Of a stretch of DNA of 64,000 nucleotides, positions 45,962 through 57,863 are shown piece after piece; the first letter of the stretch is position 1; every line of letters begins with the position of its first letter. The notes below the pieces were generated by a model. The model was given only the letters and a program-made list of their open reading frames with translations, was not told the DNA's origin and did not search any database. The translations under genes and the position numbers were made by a program. Source of the DNA: Nymphaea colorata (Eukaryota; Streptophyta; Magnoliopsida; Nymphaeales; Nymphaeaceae); assembly GCF_008831285.2 (NCBI RefSeq), contig NC_045143.1:26125662-26189661 (forward strand), in the 5' to 3' direction.

Positions 45962-46362
45962 TTATATGTATCCACACCATTACCCACTGCTCTTCCAAGA
46001 TAATCCAAGATGCCCTCTATTGTTCCTTGCAACACCACCTTTCAAATCAAATAGAACTTGAACATCATATTTGAAAAGAATTAACATGGCATTATTATGA
46101 GAACAGTTTCACACAGAAGAAACCTCAAAATGATTGAATGTGGTCAGACTAAGAGAAATGATATTGAAAGATATACAAAATGTGTCATTTCTAATATTCT
46201 AACATTTAGATCCACAAGAGGGTGGGGGGAGGGGGGAGAGAGCTAAACCTACAATAACCACGAACACACAATTATGACCAAATAAAACCCCGTTGTACTT
46301 ATAGGTGACAAAAGTATAGAACTTTTGTTCCTATAATAAACAATTCATTTCTAAGTGTTGGA

Positions 46363-49300
46363 TTATATTCATGGCTGGACTCGATGTTAAAAACTCAAAT
46401 TTTTCAACATCAGAATTGGAGCAATGTCAAAATTTTACAAAAAAATACGAAAAAATGCAATTTCAAAGCAAATTTCGAATCTAAAGAACAATTTAAATTC
46501 AAATCATGAATTTGACTCGTGACACGAATCCTAACATAGGATTATGAGTCCAAACTGGATTCGAATTAGAATTTGAAATCCCAATCCAATTACCAATGTC
46601 ATTTGAAATCCATATCCGATTGCAAAATTCAAATTTTGATTTAAATCTGAGAATTACATCTAATTCGGTCTAGAATGATGTGTGGGACCCACATGTAGTG
46701 CCACCTAGGTCATGTGGTCAAAAGCCCCAAGGGGTTACGCACTTCTTCTTTTCAAAAATATCTCCTCACAGTTACTTTACTCAGTCAAAGTACAATTTAG
46801 CTCAATCAAGATCTTTCCTAACTCAAATTCATCAAATTATCTCAATCAAATCAATATCAGCTTGCAGATGAGCTTCGACTTTGGTTATTTGGTCAAATTT
46901 GACTAATTTAGACAATTGTGCCCTTCTATAATCAAATTGAGATTTCAGAACTTAAATTGGGATTTTATGAAAGGAAAATGTACATTTTAATTTGTCAAAT
47001 ATATAAATCAAAAAATTGAAATTCAATATTTAAAACCAAATTTTGATTCAATTGAGATCCATTTTCAATCAAATTATGGACGAAAATACCTTTTTAAGCC
47101 AAATTTAATAAAATTTTCAAAATTTATTCAAATTTAAATTCAATTGTTATAATTCAATAACATTTAGAGCTTAGTATTTTTGAGGTCTTCATCAAATTGC
47201 TGCAGCAATGAGCTAGAAGGAAAAGCCAAGGAGGAGAAAAAAAAATCATCCAAGCCCCCTTCCCTCTCTCTCATTTCCTTCTTCACCTTCCCTATTCTCT
47301 TTATCGATTTTGCCAAGTTAGGTTGCTTAAGTGAACCTTACTTAGGATTTTCATGGTGAGAAGCTCTCTCTTCCCCACTGCAAATTCCAACAAGTAAGCC
47401 ATTCTTCTTCTTACTTTGCTAAGCTTGAATCCAAGTTTGGATTCTTGCTTAGGATTGCTTGAATTAGAAAACAAGCAAAGAGGAAGATCAAGCATCAAGA
47501 CCGACCATAAAGTAGGTAATTCCAATCCATTTTTCTTCTATTTCAGTTTCTTGCTATTTATTTTTAATTCCAGCACTCATGGGAAGGATTTATTTTCATA
47601 TTTTTCATGGTTGGAATGACGTCCAGCTAAAGAAAAAGCCACGAATCAAATGTATATATCAACGCATGATGCATGCATGAATCAGTGATTTCCACGTGAG
47701 AAAGAGGTTTGCTATAGTATATATAATATAAATGCCAATTATGGATGGACACATTCTTATAAAAGTGATCCACCTTTGCATGGTGAAATTAAAGATGAAC
47801 CAGCTTGAGTGTTCTCTTATTTCCTTTCATTTAAAAGTCATTTTAATTTGTGTTTTTTTTATTTTAATTGATCAAGGGCGGTAGAGGGGATTAGAAACCA
47901 GTTTTCAATCTCCCTACGTAAAGAAACCCAGCCATTAATCATCATGATTCATAGGCCATGTGATCCCTCGTTAAACTTTTCATTTGGAGGGATAACGTGT
48001 GCATATATATATATATATATTTAATATATATGCACGTGCGATCTCTTGATTAAGAGTCATGCTTTTCTTTTAAAATCAGGTTGAAACATGTTTTCAAGTT
48101 GATTTTAAGAAAAGAAGATCATTCTGTTGATTTTCATAGTGCGAAGGTATGAAATCGCTTTCATTTCATCTTAAAGTTTTGCTTAATTCCAGCAACTCAT
48201 ACACAAAGTGTATGTAATTTGCTGAAATTAGATCATACTTTACAGGGGTTGGTTTAGAAATTTTAAAGTTTACATGCTTGACATGCTAATGTTAAGCCAC
48301 AAAGTGGCTATGTCTTGTAGAACAATAAAAAGTTTTAATCCTATCTAATCGGCTCTCTAAAATTCCTTTTAGAAATTGTTGATTTCATTTATCAATTTTC
48401 AAACTTACATGAAATTGATTATATTTCAAGAACAATGTAAGATCATACTTAAGACCCTAATCTTTATATCCCCTAAAGAACAAAATCAAAAGTGTTTTAA
48501 TAGTCCAAGAAATGGATGGATTTTTTAGCACAAGAATTTGGAATTTAGCTTGATTTTGGGGAGAAAGAAAAGTTATTAGAATTCCATGACATGAATGAGA
48601 GCATGTGGCACATGCTTTTTGCCGACTTGGATGTTTAGTTCACATGGAGTCAAACTGAATTTCATCATTTTCTAAGAGTCAAACACTCTTATAATCAATA
48701 TTTAATTTTAAATCATTTAAATTGGAATAAAAATCTGATTTTTATGGCAATTTTGAGGAAAATAGATAATAGCCACGTTTCCCCAATATTTAAAAGGTGG
48801 ATTTCATCTTCATTTGCCTAAATTTTAATTCTTTTGAGATTCTCATCCATGACACAAGTTTATAGACTGCTTCTCTAACTTGTGCTTGAGAATATGATAA
48901 GCACATTTAAAGAAAGTCCTATATTTTAATTAAAATCAATCTTTAAGTGTATATTGTATGATGTGTGATTTCATATGAATAGACTTTGAGAGATTATGAG
49001 AGAGGTGAGCATGAATGTTTCAAATGAATGAACTTTGAGAGATTATGAGAGAGTGAAGAATCTATGTCTCATATAGTTTCGTTTGTATTTCGCACGTTCA
49101 CACTCACTCAAAGTCAATAGCACCACATGCATCTTCTCAAGAAATTAAGCGATTCAAATTTGAGTTGCAAAAAAATGGTGACCATGTCATATTGCAACAA
49201 GAATTTGTGAACTTCACTTAACTTTCAAAGAAAACACAAGCAGTGCATTAATAATCTTGGCCAAAATATATTTAGAAAACAACACGTTTTGTAATAATTT

Positions 49301-50790
49301 GGAACCTATGTTTCATCACAAGAATGAACTCTACCTAACTAAAACCCAAGTTTCTAATATTTTATACCAAATCACACGATTTGGCAAAAGAAAATTTTTC
49401 TTGCTAAGGTTACTTAGCCATTTTCCCAAAAATTGATCATAAGATGTTCACAATTTCAATCCAAAACTCATCTTCAGTTCACAACAAAAAAGTTAATTTC
49501 AATCTTCAAAATCCCCAATTAAAACTATTTTCAAGAATCATGGATTTCAAAACAAATGGCACAACAAAGGTTTTCAAATCAACTTGAAAACCCTCCAATC
49601 TTCAAATAACATACAAAAAAAAAATCATTTTCCAAGGAATCTATTTTTGAATACAAGTTCAAATCACTTATTCAAGATGAACTTTGATTCTTGAATCCAA
49701 AACCTCAATGCACAAGCATATAGGATTTGCATCAATAACTTGTACATGGTCTGAATAATCCTTAGTCCTTGGTCCAATTACCCCTGTGAAAAGCGGCAGG
49801 AATGGTTGGACCTCGTACCGACGGGCAGATCCCTTTCTCATGAATTTTTTTTTCAAAATTAATTAAAAAAAATTGCTGATTGTGCATTCAACGCCCTCGA
49901 GGACAGGGTAGGGGCCCGTCATCGTCTGTCTAAAGATTTATTGGATCATATACAAGTTGTGTGGGATATCAATTGCACAGAACTTTCATGCATACCGGCA
50001 TCATGTAGTAAACATTGAGGAGATTCCATGAACCCCCTTTTACTTCAATTTGTCATACCATCCTCAATTTAGGAGTTGTATGAAGCCCATGTATGCTCTC
50101 AAATCTTTAAATCTATCTTGTAGGAATTTATGCAACAGCGCCATCTATTTTGCATCTTCTCATGAGTTTTTTTTTTAAAAAACAAATCCTTACCTACATC
50201 ATATCTCAGTCACTCAGTTTTCGGGCTATTTCTAGGACATTAGTCTAAGATATAGCCTTATAACTGGACCACCCAATTGGACTAAAAAGTCCCCTGATTA
50301 GTACCAAAATGGACAATAGTCCCGATATATCGATGGGTGAACAAGGAGATTGGAGAGCCCAAATCTAGAGAACCCTTGGAGGAGTCTATGCTAGTACCAT
50401 ATATTTGGTATATAGGTATACATTGAACTTGGGATAAATCAGGAACAATTTACCCATTTATTCTCCATAGGTTCCAAGATCAATTTTCAAAACAATGCAT
50501 ATAGGCAAAAGTCCTAGGGAATGCATTATCAAATTTTCATTAATTGCTTGTTTGAATGCATGAGATGTGATGTTTTACAACGCCTCCAAACCCATGTCCA
50601 ATGCCAAAACTCTTCTCAAGTTTCTATTGGGTCAATTTATGTCAACATCTAATACTTTCTTTTGTCCAGATAAACTCAGAAAGCATTTTCCCATATGACC
50701 ACATCCTATTCGGGTCATGTCAAGGGCGATCTGGATTTCGCATCATCCCAAATGGAGTCTACCTACCTCAGTAGTATCATTAATTGTACC
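46363..50790 (+). other. Probable LTR/leader of the Gypsy element (non-coding)
   Basis: 4.4 kb without a gene. 46,440-47,160 is AT-rich and full of 'aattcaaatt' phrases. 47,180-47,620 has CT-rich splice-like text. A TA tract lies at 48,004-48,029 and a 49-bp tandem duplication at 48,977-49,070. A GC-richer patch with ccctcgaggacagggta lies near 49,892. I could not identify an LTR border or a primer-binding site with confidence. Confidence 0.45.
48977..49070. repeat. Tandem duplication, 49-bp unit
   Basis: gaatagactttgagagattatg at 48,977 and gaatgaactttgagagattatg at 49,026, each followed by agagag. Confidence 0.75.
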
Positions 50791-50794
50791 CAAC

Positions 50795-51473
50795 TTTCCG
50801 ATGTATGTTGTCGGGCCACTTAGAAGATTGTGGTCTCGAAGAAGCAGCCAGTCTTGCCATGCAACCTGTTAACAACAGTCTAATTCATGTGATTGTTGAA
50901 AGATAGAACCCAAGAACCAGCACATTCTGGTTCACATGGAGTGAAATGACAATCACTCTAGATGGGTTTTCTAGCATTATGGGTTTGCCAGAGCCAAAAG
51001 GTGATCCAAGAGGACCAATTGAAGACCAGTTCCTTGTGAACCAAGGTCAAGTCAATACTCTAGAAGTAGTCTGTAAACTCACAGGAAAACGAAGCTGGCC
51101 CTTTCTAGAGAAAGATGGACATCAATACCTCCAACTACACGAACTTGGTGAAGCATATTTCCAATATGTCAACCCTACTTTACTATCTAGAAGTGTTGCA
51201 GACAAGTACAAAAACTCCAAGGTGACTTGTACCGCGGATCTCATCTTCTTCAACAATGAAAAACACATAATGTATTTTCGCACAGCTTGCCTCTTCAAAA
51301 AATGGGGGCATGTCAAAGTCTGTCACACAACTATAGCAATGGCAGCCTTAGAATTCCTTTACCGAGAATTGACCAAATTTTCAATTGGGGATACGGATTT
51401 GATAGAAGGATGTGTTCTTCGCACTACAAGCATGGTTCTACAAACACATGGGGCCACAATCATGCCATTTTAA
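50795..51473 (+). pseudogene. Plant-mobile-domain-like ORF1 of the Gypsy element
   Basis: The longest open part is 50,946-51,473 (175 residues from ATG). The same frame extends upstream to about 50,795 through one TAG at 50,904, which replaces a Trp-like codon. The joined frame reads HLEDCGLEEAASLAM, VNNSLIHVIVER, TSTFWFTWSEMTITLDGFSS and IMGLPEPKGDP. This is the layout of the plant mobile domain (aminotransferase-like PMD: 'L..ERW.P.T.TFH...GEMT.TL.DV..L.GLP'), which occurs both in plant transposons and in the domesticated MAIL/MAIN silencing proteins. Downstream it keeps LFKKWGHVKVCHTTIAMA and ends in a stop at 51,473; the same theme continues in another frame to about 51,650. It sits before gag, so it is not part of the polyprotein core. 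The match was made by eye. Confidence 0.55.
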
Positions 51474-51894
51474 AACAGAGACGGTCAATTATCCAGTATG
51501 GGGTACTATCATAGGAAGATAGAGGAAGTGGATGACTCCACCATCATTTGGAACTTCTTTGATCGATACACCTACAACCCAGTAAGAGGACCATGTGTTT
51601 GTAGAATGAAGTCCACCATCTATCCTTTTGTCCTAGATCATCATGTCTAGTTCATTATGGTTAAGCAAGCCAAGTTTTGTCAAGTTGTGTTGAACGTTAT
51701 CAAGTCTTATCAATCTCATTATCCTTTCAATTTGCAATCAAAATTTGCTATTTTGTCATTTATATAAATTATCTCTCATCAATTCAAATCCTAACATTTT
51801 TAATTTTTCTTCTTACAAAGTGAACATCTGTTTTATAGTCGAGACTAGAGGCCAATAAAGACGGAGGATGGAAATGGAACCAGAATAAGCTTTC

Positions 51895-52718
51895 ATGGGA
51901 GACAAGGAAGAAGAATCCTCTTCAGAAACACTTCCCAAGACAAAAGCAAATGATCCGAAATATGAATAATATAAGAAATTCCAGAGATACATTATCTTGT
52001 TTAATGAAGAGCAAGCCCAGGCAGAGAAAGCCAAGAAGAAAGGGAAGAAAACGAAGAAATCTTCGTCGAACAGTTTTGATTCTTCTGAAGATGCTACCAT
52101 AGAATCCAGTAGTAAGGAAGAACGAAAGACTCCCTAGAAAAAGAAGAAAGGGGAATCCTAGAAAGAAAAAATTTAGGAAGTTGAAAAGAAGTTGAACAAA
52201 GTTCAACTTAAAGGCAAGAACAAAAGGAATTTCACCTGCAAAGATTTCTATGAAAGTTTTGAAAACGATAAGCACATAACAAATTTATCAAATTTGATGG
52301 CCATGGAGACCCAAAGGCACATTTGGCCATCTTCTTCGCGGAATGCTATAAATTTCGCTACAATCATAAAGCTCTCTTTCAATGCTTCGAAGGAGCTTGG
52401 AAGGAATTGCAGCAGTGGTACCGGGAGCACATCAATCCAATTGAATTGAAAAATTTTGACAAACTAATCAACCTTTTCATCAACAATTTGACACAACCAC
52501 TGAGGAGCCTCATTTCTAATGCTCCAATCAAATCTTTCATTGATCTTACTAAAAGAGCAGAATGCAACGAAGTAGGGATTGAAAATGGAGCTTTTGATGT
52601 TGTCATCCCAATAAAGGTTAGAGAAGATACAAAGAAGAACAACAAGAGTCAAAATGCTCCAGCCAACATTATATCCAATGCCGCCACCATCAAAAAAAGA
52701 AAGGGCATACTATTCTGA
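51895..52718 (+). pseudogene. Gypsy gag remnant
   Basis: Starts at ATG 51,895 (MGDKEEESSSETLPKTK), then a Lys/Ser-rich part with stops at about 51,968, 52,135 and 52,160, a frameshift near 52,280 and the capsid core in the 131-codon frame 52,323-52,718. The core shows the Gypsy gag signature HGDPKAHLAIFFAECYKF, FEGAWKELQQWYREH and LINLFINNLTQPLRS. Gag builds the particle in live elements. At least four lesions. Confidence 0.75.
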
Positions 52719-52769
52719 GAATAATGGAGTAGCGGACAAAGTAGCAGTAGCAGCGGCCCTAAGAACAAA

Positions 52770-53130
52770 CATCCTGGATTGAGACACGACAAAAAATTCA
52801 CCCTATTAGAACATAGTTACGAAGAAGTCATGCACATGCTGATTGAAAGAGGCACTCTGTTCCTCCCAAAAGTTTCCAACCCTCGACCAATGATAGGAAA
52901 AAACAAAGAACAGTTCTACAAATTTCATCGTGCTCTAGGACACAATACAAAAGATTGTCTTGTGCTCAAAAATATTGTGCAACATGCAGACAACATAGAA
53001 ATCATCAAGGAGTTTAGTGAACAACTGGATATCCTCAAAAACTCTTTTCCTAAACATGAGAAAGGACCAGTTGCAATGGTCAGGTTTTCAACAAATCATC
53101 AAGTCATGGTGGCAAACGAAAGGGATTAAG
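52770..53130 (+). pseudogene. Gypsy gag-protease linker with zinc knuckle
   Basis: 116 codons open (52,779-53,129). FTLLEHSYEEVMHMLIERG is the typical Tat-lineage linker. FYKFHRALGHNTKDCLVLKN is a zinc-knuckle-like segment in which the first Cys is Tyr here. Precedes the protease. Confidence 0.7.
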
Positions 53131-53399
53131 CATCCCTGGATTTCTTTGAGTTACTTTTCAATCATGACAAATGATCCTTCAATCCACAAACTAGACCAGC
53201 AAACAAAACAGTCAAACAAAGATCGATCAAAAGTCACAAATATGGATCTTGAACCCTTGGAAGCCATTTTCAAGAAGGAAGGAATTAACCATAACTGGAG
53301 AAATGAATGGGCTTTTGGACTATACAGAAATGGTCTGACAACATTTTCTAATAAAGATCTACCAAATGAAGGCCATTGCATAATGATGCCTTGCACATA

Positions 53400-54075
53400 G
53401 TGGTAGAAACAAGGGGCACCAAAGTCTCTGATGTCATAATCGAGGGAAGAGCAAGCCTGAACATTTGTCCACAATAGACTACATTAGGCATAAAGCATGC
53501 GACTATACCCCATCATCAGTTTTCATTCATGATATGATGGAATAGGACAACCTTGCATATGAAGTATATGTCTGGATATGAATATCTCGAGACGTATAAT
53601 CAGGTTTTATTTGATGTGGTGGATATAAAACTCTCATTCAATCTGTTGCTTGGCAGACCATGGATCCATATTACCAATGCGGTTCCTTATACTCTACATC
53701 AGTGCATCAAGTGGACTCACAACATGAATACTATAATAATTTATGTAGAGGACAGGCAAAATCATCTTGTGCATCCACTGATTCTAGTACCAATATATAC
53801 AATTAAGGTACTTAGTATTCGAGTATGCAAAGTAGAAAAAATATCCCAAGGTGTTAGCAAATTGGCTATTCAGAAGACAAAAAAACAAATGTGGGTGAAA
53901 AAAGCTACCATGCTTGAAACAAGTTACAGAAGTCATTCATTATTCAAAAATTTCAGCCAGAATGAGAAAGGATTGGATTTACTCATATGCTATGACTATC
54001 AGCCATTCACTGGCCTTGGCAAACATGAAAATGAAATCTTGGAGTCGATTACCTTGACAAGACAATGAGGCACTC
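53400..54075 (+). pseudogene. Gypsy protease and G-patch-like segment
   Basis: Protease start VSDVIIEGRASLNICP (53,430-53,475): the catalytic Asp of the usual I-D-G/S motif is Glu. The flap and C-part DVVDIKLSFNLLLGRPWIH (about 53,610-53,680) are conserved. From 53,553 a 171-codon frame continues to a glycine motif YQPFTGLGKHENEI (about 53,990-54,035), like the G-patch segment between protease and RT in Tat/Ogre elements. The active-site change and stops show loss of function. Confidence 0.7.
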
Positions 54076-54339
54076 AAGCCCTAGGATGTCAAAGTTATGA
54101 AAAAGTGGCTGTCGAAGAAGGATTCAAGCATGTATCTTTCGTCAAGAGCAATAGGCTGTTCACCATCAATCTGAATCAACAAATCTACTAGTCATTATTT
54201 TGTCATTTTGTTGTCATTGTACTCAATAGACCATGTGTCTTTATTCTGTAATACCTTCAAATATGCAATGACATATGCAAGTTACTTCCATATAAAATGT
54301 CTAACATTCAATCTAACCTCTTTATAATCTTTAGGATGG

Positions 54340-54600
54340 CACCTGAGGATCAAATGTCACTTCAAGGATGTAAATCCAAGACTCACCGAGGTAGAATGCC
54401 CAGAGTTCATCCAAATAAAAAGACAATATCAACCGTTACCATTGATTAATGACCGATTGAGGAAATTGACATTGGCATAGAAGAAAAAACCAAAAATTTT
54501 GCAAATTGGAACAAGTCTTTCAGCAAAAGAAAGAGAAAAGTTGATAAACTTCCTCAAAAATCATCAAGAAGCCTTTGCATGGACTTATAAAGACATGTCG
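54340..54600 (+). pseudogene. Gypsy reverse transcriptase, N-terminal stub
   Basis: EREKLINFLKNHQEAFAWTYKDM (54,529-54,597) is the conserved N-terminal block before Gypsy RT ('L..N.D.FAW...DMPG'). The next codons belong to the reverse strand of AP3, so the catalytic RT, RNase H and integrase are all missing. Confidence 0.8.
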
Positions 54601-55181
54601 GCACCATCGTCAAACAAGTGTCTCGGTGGCAAGTATGCCTTCTATGAAGGACTTGTCTCCATAGGAATATCTGAATCCACAAAGTTGGTTGATAGTGAAA
54701 CCATCGTGGGGCACTTCATGGAAGAGCTGGTGGATCAGCTTTGGCTCTTGTAGGTAGACGACTGAAATGGATCAAACATTGATGTTTGGCTGGAGCAGGA
54801 GTCACAGGGGCGGCATGTCGTCCATATGAGGTCGCTACCAGTGTCGAGGGTGGCCCAGTAGAGGCGGGATGGTGTACCAAGTGAGAGTTTCATGAGATAC
54901 TCGCCGGAGCCAGGCATCACGGGGCTAGAGATCATGCTGGTGGTTTTGGCAAATAGTGAAGCGATGCGGCGGCAGTGCAACATGGAGCGCAAAGCGAACT
55001 GTTTGGCTCGTTGGGCTAGAGTGAATGAAAGGTCATAGAGAGGAGAGAGTGATGAGTCTCGATGAATGAGGTCTATGGAGAAGCCAAGAGGTTTGGAAGC
55101 GAATATGCTGGTAGGGCTAGGCAGCACTGCAAGTAGGAGCAGCTGGAGGAGAAGGCGGGATGCTGAGGAGAAGGCAGCCAT
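54601..55181 (-). pseudogene. AP3: CDR1-like aspartic protease, 3'-truncated
   Basis: Start chosen at 55,181 (MAAFSSASRLLLQ) because AP2 and AP4 begin at the same point; an in-frame ATG three codons upstream exists. It has a signal peptide (LLLQLLLLAVLP), prosegment IDLIHRDSSLSPLYD and the region GEYLMKLSLGTPSRLYWATL with an intact first active-site motif DTGSDLIW. It keeps CGA (Arg) where AP2 and AP4 have TGA. A stop occurs at codon 149 (TGA at 54,737), then a small frameshift. After about 193 codons the sequence ends at the Gypsy junction, so the second active site is absent. It has the best-preserved N-terminal half of the family in the window. Confidence 0.9.
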
Positions 55182-55999
55182 GGTGAGCACTAAAAGGTTG
55201 CCGTATTAAGGAGAAATGCGTAGATATTTATAATGGAAGTTATAGTTAAGGTCACTGCTGATTAAGGTGGGGACGTGGATTTGGAAATTGTGGAGAAAAT
55301 AAACATGTGATCAAACTAAGTAACATATTCGTTGGTGTAATCAGTAACCATCACAATGGAGAAAAGTTGGTAGCATGTTACACTTAAGCAAAGCTCGTAG
55401 TGGTTGGTTGGACTTCCACAATTTCTTTTTCTGTCTTTTCATTGGACTCAGTCAAATCAAGATCTGAATATTAGTCTTGAAAACTTTGGATCACAAATAT
55501 TGGAAGACTTTCCTTCACAAATATTTGAAGGACAGACACTTTAATGTATTATCAATGGTGACGGCAATAACCGGTGAATACGTTGCAAGAAGAGATTGTT
55601 TGAAGTTTTTGTCATTTGTGTTGCCCTTGTAAGGCACGGTAGTCCCTGCTCCAAAACCCGTCCATTGACCAGCTTAAACCATCAAGCTTGAAGTGAAAAT
55701 CTCTGTCCCATTCTCTCTCTACACATATACATAGATGTCTTTCTACCCTTAGATATTATGGGCTTTCACCCGCTGATATTTCATCTGATTATTCAAAGTT
55801 ACTCTGCTCACTCATGAGGGCCGATTGATTCACTATAATGAATGAATGAGAGAAAAATAAAAAGAAAAATGTGACGAGTATTTTTCTTATATATGATTAG
55901 TTTATATCTTTTTTTTACTTATTTATTTCTCAACCATCCATCACGATTGATTTAATGATCTTTATAAGTAAGAATACACACACACACACACACACACAC

Positions 56000-56051
<52 letters not shown>

Positions 56052-56210
56052 CTGGATGTTGACTGGTCATCAAAAATTAAAAATCTGTCATTGAAAAAGT
56101 GTCGACTATTTATCTTGCAGCAATAGTTCACGATGCTTTGGCCATTATTTATCAAACTTCCAAGTTTCTCGTTTTACTCATCTGATAACATTATCTTACA
56201 TATTTGAATT
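55182..56210 (-). promoter_or_regulatory. Shared 5' flank and promoter of AP3
   Basis: TATA box (reverse-strand TTATAAATATC, 55,222-55,232), about 42 bp before the start. The flank matches the AP4 flank (61,903-62,990) and AP2 flank (24,074-25,041) over nearly its whole length, including ggtagtccctgctccaaaa (55,639) and atctgtcattgaaaaagt (56,083). A CA/TA compound microsatellite lies at 55,975-56,048. Confidence 0.65.
55975..56048. repeat. (AC)n(TA)n microsatellite
   Basis: CA run about 55,977-56,000, then TA run to about 56,048. AP2 and AP4 flanks have TA tracts at the equivalent position. Confidence 0.9.
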
Positions 56211-56640
56211 ACATATATAAAAGAACGTTTAAGAGTATCAGTAGCTTTTTTCCATGGTAGCAGTGATTGGCAGGCATTACCTGGCCACTAATAATATTTT
56301 ATATTAACAAACTCATGCATTGAGTGATTTTTTTTCCACTCTCAAGAACGTAAAACATTCCATGTTTGGTTTGAGGTTGAACTTGCTTTCACATGCATGG
56401 CCCATAAATATTATTAACCGACAAATTTTGGGTGGTGGCGAGCCCTCCGCTAGGCTAAAAGAATGAAAACTCAGCCGGATAAATCTTGACATCAGAGCAT
56501 AATCTTGGACTCTTTCTCTTTATATGTTTGAACTCTTTGTCCTTGAAAAGAGCAGTCGACCTTTTGGTTGTTGTTAGCTGATAGCCATTCTCTCGGGCCA
56601 GGTTACCTATAATAGCTTGTAGACATCTAAAATGGTCTAT
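56211..56640 (-). repeat. Dispersed repeat S, copy 3 (reversed)
   Basis: Reverse complement of the block at 30,700-31,018 (ggcaggcatt, caaattttgggtggtgg). Confidence 0.5.
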
Positions 56641-56919
56641 TGCTTCCACTGAAAGAGGATGTGAGCTCCTTCATACTTATCTTTTTGTTTTCTGTCGACA
56701 AATTGCATGGTACTTGCTATTTTATTATTTTACTTGATGCAGGAAACTGTGTGAATATGGAATTACATCAAGAGCTATTTGACATGTACAGTAGATGCAG
56801 ATCTGCTTACCAAAATAATACCCTCTTTGTCTCCTTTTTAGCACATTAAAATGCACTTCGATCGCTGTTGATGAATAAGCACCATGTGGAAGACAATCAG
56901 CTATTTAGTGACGCTCATT

Positions 56920-56978
<59 letters not shown>

Positions 56979-57863
56979 GGGGAGAAAGAGAGAGAGGGAG
57001 AGGAAGAGAGAGCAGTCTGTAGTAAATAAAGATGTTCTCTGTTAAGCTGTGAGATTCTTACTCAACTTGGTAGTGCTAAATTTGTGCCATCAATTGCTTT
57101 TTGTATTGCATATTTGTGGTCTTACAGTTACATGAAATAAGTTAAAGCCACTATTACTTTGAGACTCTCATCTCCCCTTTGATGTGCACCAACTTTAAAG
57201 TGGAAAAAGGTTGGTTGCAGAGAAGGAAAAAAGAGAAGAGAAGAAAGAGAAAAGGTTGGTGACATAATGATGGGAAAATGATGAGATCGAAAAGTAAGTT
57301 TAAAAGAGACTGGCTAATCCAATTGTTTTTCTCTTTGTATTTCTTTTCTCGCTCATTGTACATACGTGTGTGTCTTTCTATTTGTTAATATCCCTGTTTA
57401 CATCAAACCATAAGGTACGCTTTTTTTCTTACATGAAATGAAGAAATCGGACATGTGTCAAGAGACTTTGCCACATGCTGGCATTATAAAGCAAATAGAC
57501 CGTCTTCTTTTTCTTATTTTACCTGTTTTGCTCTGGTCAACTTTTGTCTTTCTTTTTTTGATTGCTGGTCTTCTTTTTCTCTTTCCTTTTTTTTGCATTT
57601 TTAGTAAGTTAAAAAAAATATTACAGTTGTCTTGGTTGGACCACAATTTCCTGATCTTTAATTTGTAAAACTGTGCCTAGTATGGTAGATATTTAACATT
57701 TCCTGCTACAGTCCAATCCAAAAGTAAATGCACCAAAGGCTGGATATATAACATCACCTAAAATTTCTTGCTTGAATCATCAGTTCCTGTTGATGTATAA
57801 GTGCATTTCGTCGACACACAAAAGTTTCAGAATTTCTGGGTCGTTTAGTTATAAATTAGTTTA
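56641..57863. other. Non-coding stretch with microsatellite
   Basis: TA tract 56,921-56,958 running into a GA tract to about 57,012. 56,740-56,850 reads AGNCVNMELHQELFDMYSRC after a cttgatgcag acceptor-like site and might be an old exon piece, unrecognised. 57,200-57,260 and 57,540-57,600 are purine- or pyrimidine-rich. No gene called. Confidence 0.4.

Larger units (their letters stand above)
39707..46362 (-). repeat. Arm II of the large inverted duplication
   Basis: Reverse-complement counterpart of 26,372-29,022, extended to 6.6 kb by three later insertions (39,928-40,222; 40,292-43,604; 45,583-45,953). The outer end at about 46,362 coincides with the arm I end at 26,372, so both arms share the same natural border (gtgttgga/tccaacac). 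The two arms are separated by about 10.7 kb. Confidence 0.85.
46363..54600 (+). mobile_element. Gypsy (Tat-like) retrotransposon, 3'-truncated
   Basis: Order on the plus strand: long non-coding leader or LTR (46,363-50,790), plant-mobile-domain-like ORF1, gag, zinc knuckle, protease, a G-patch-like segment (YDYQPFTGLGKHEN) and the first residues of reverse transcriptase. The element ends abruptly at about 54,600 against AP3. The extra ORF upstream of gag, the very long 5' part and the G-patch-like segment fit the Tat/Ogre lineage better than other Gypsy lineages. No 3' LTR is in the window, so the LTR length is unknown. Confidence 0.75.

Noticed and set aside
46363-50790. Separate genes in the long region upstream of the Gypsy ORF1
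   Set aside because: Only short, unrecognised frames with AT-rich codons; better explained as LTR or leader.
54499-54753. 84-codon plus-strand frame
   Set aside because: Chimera of the Gypsy RT start and the antisense strand of AP3, so not a gene.
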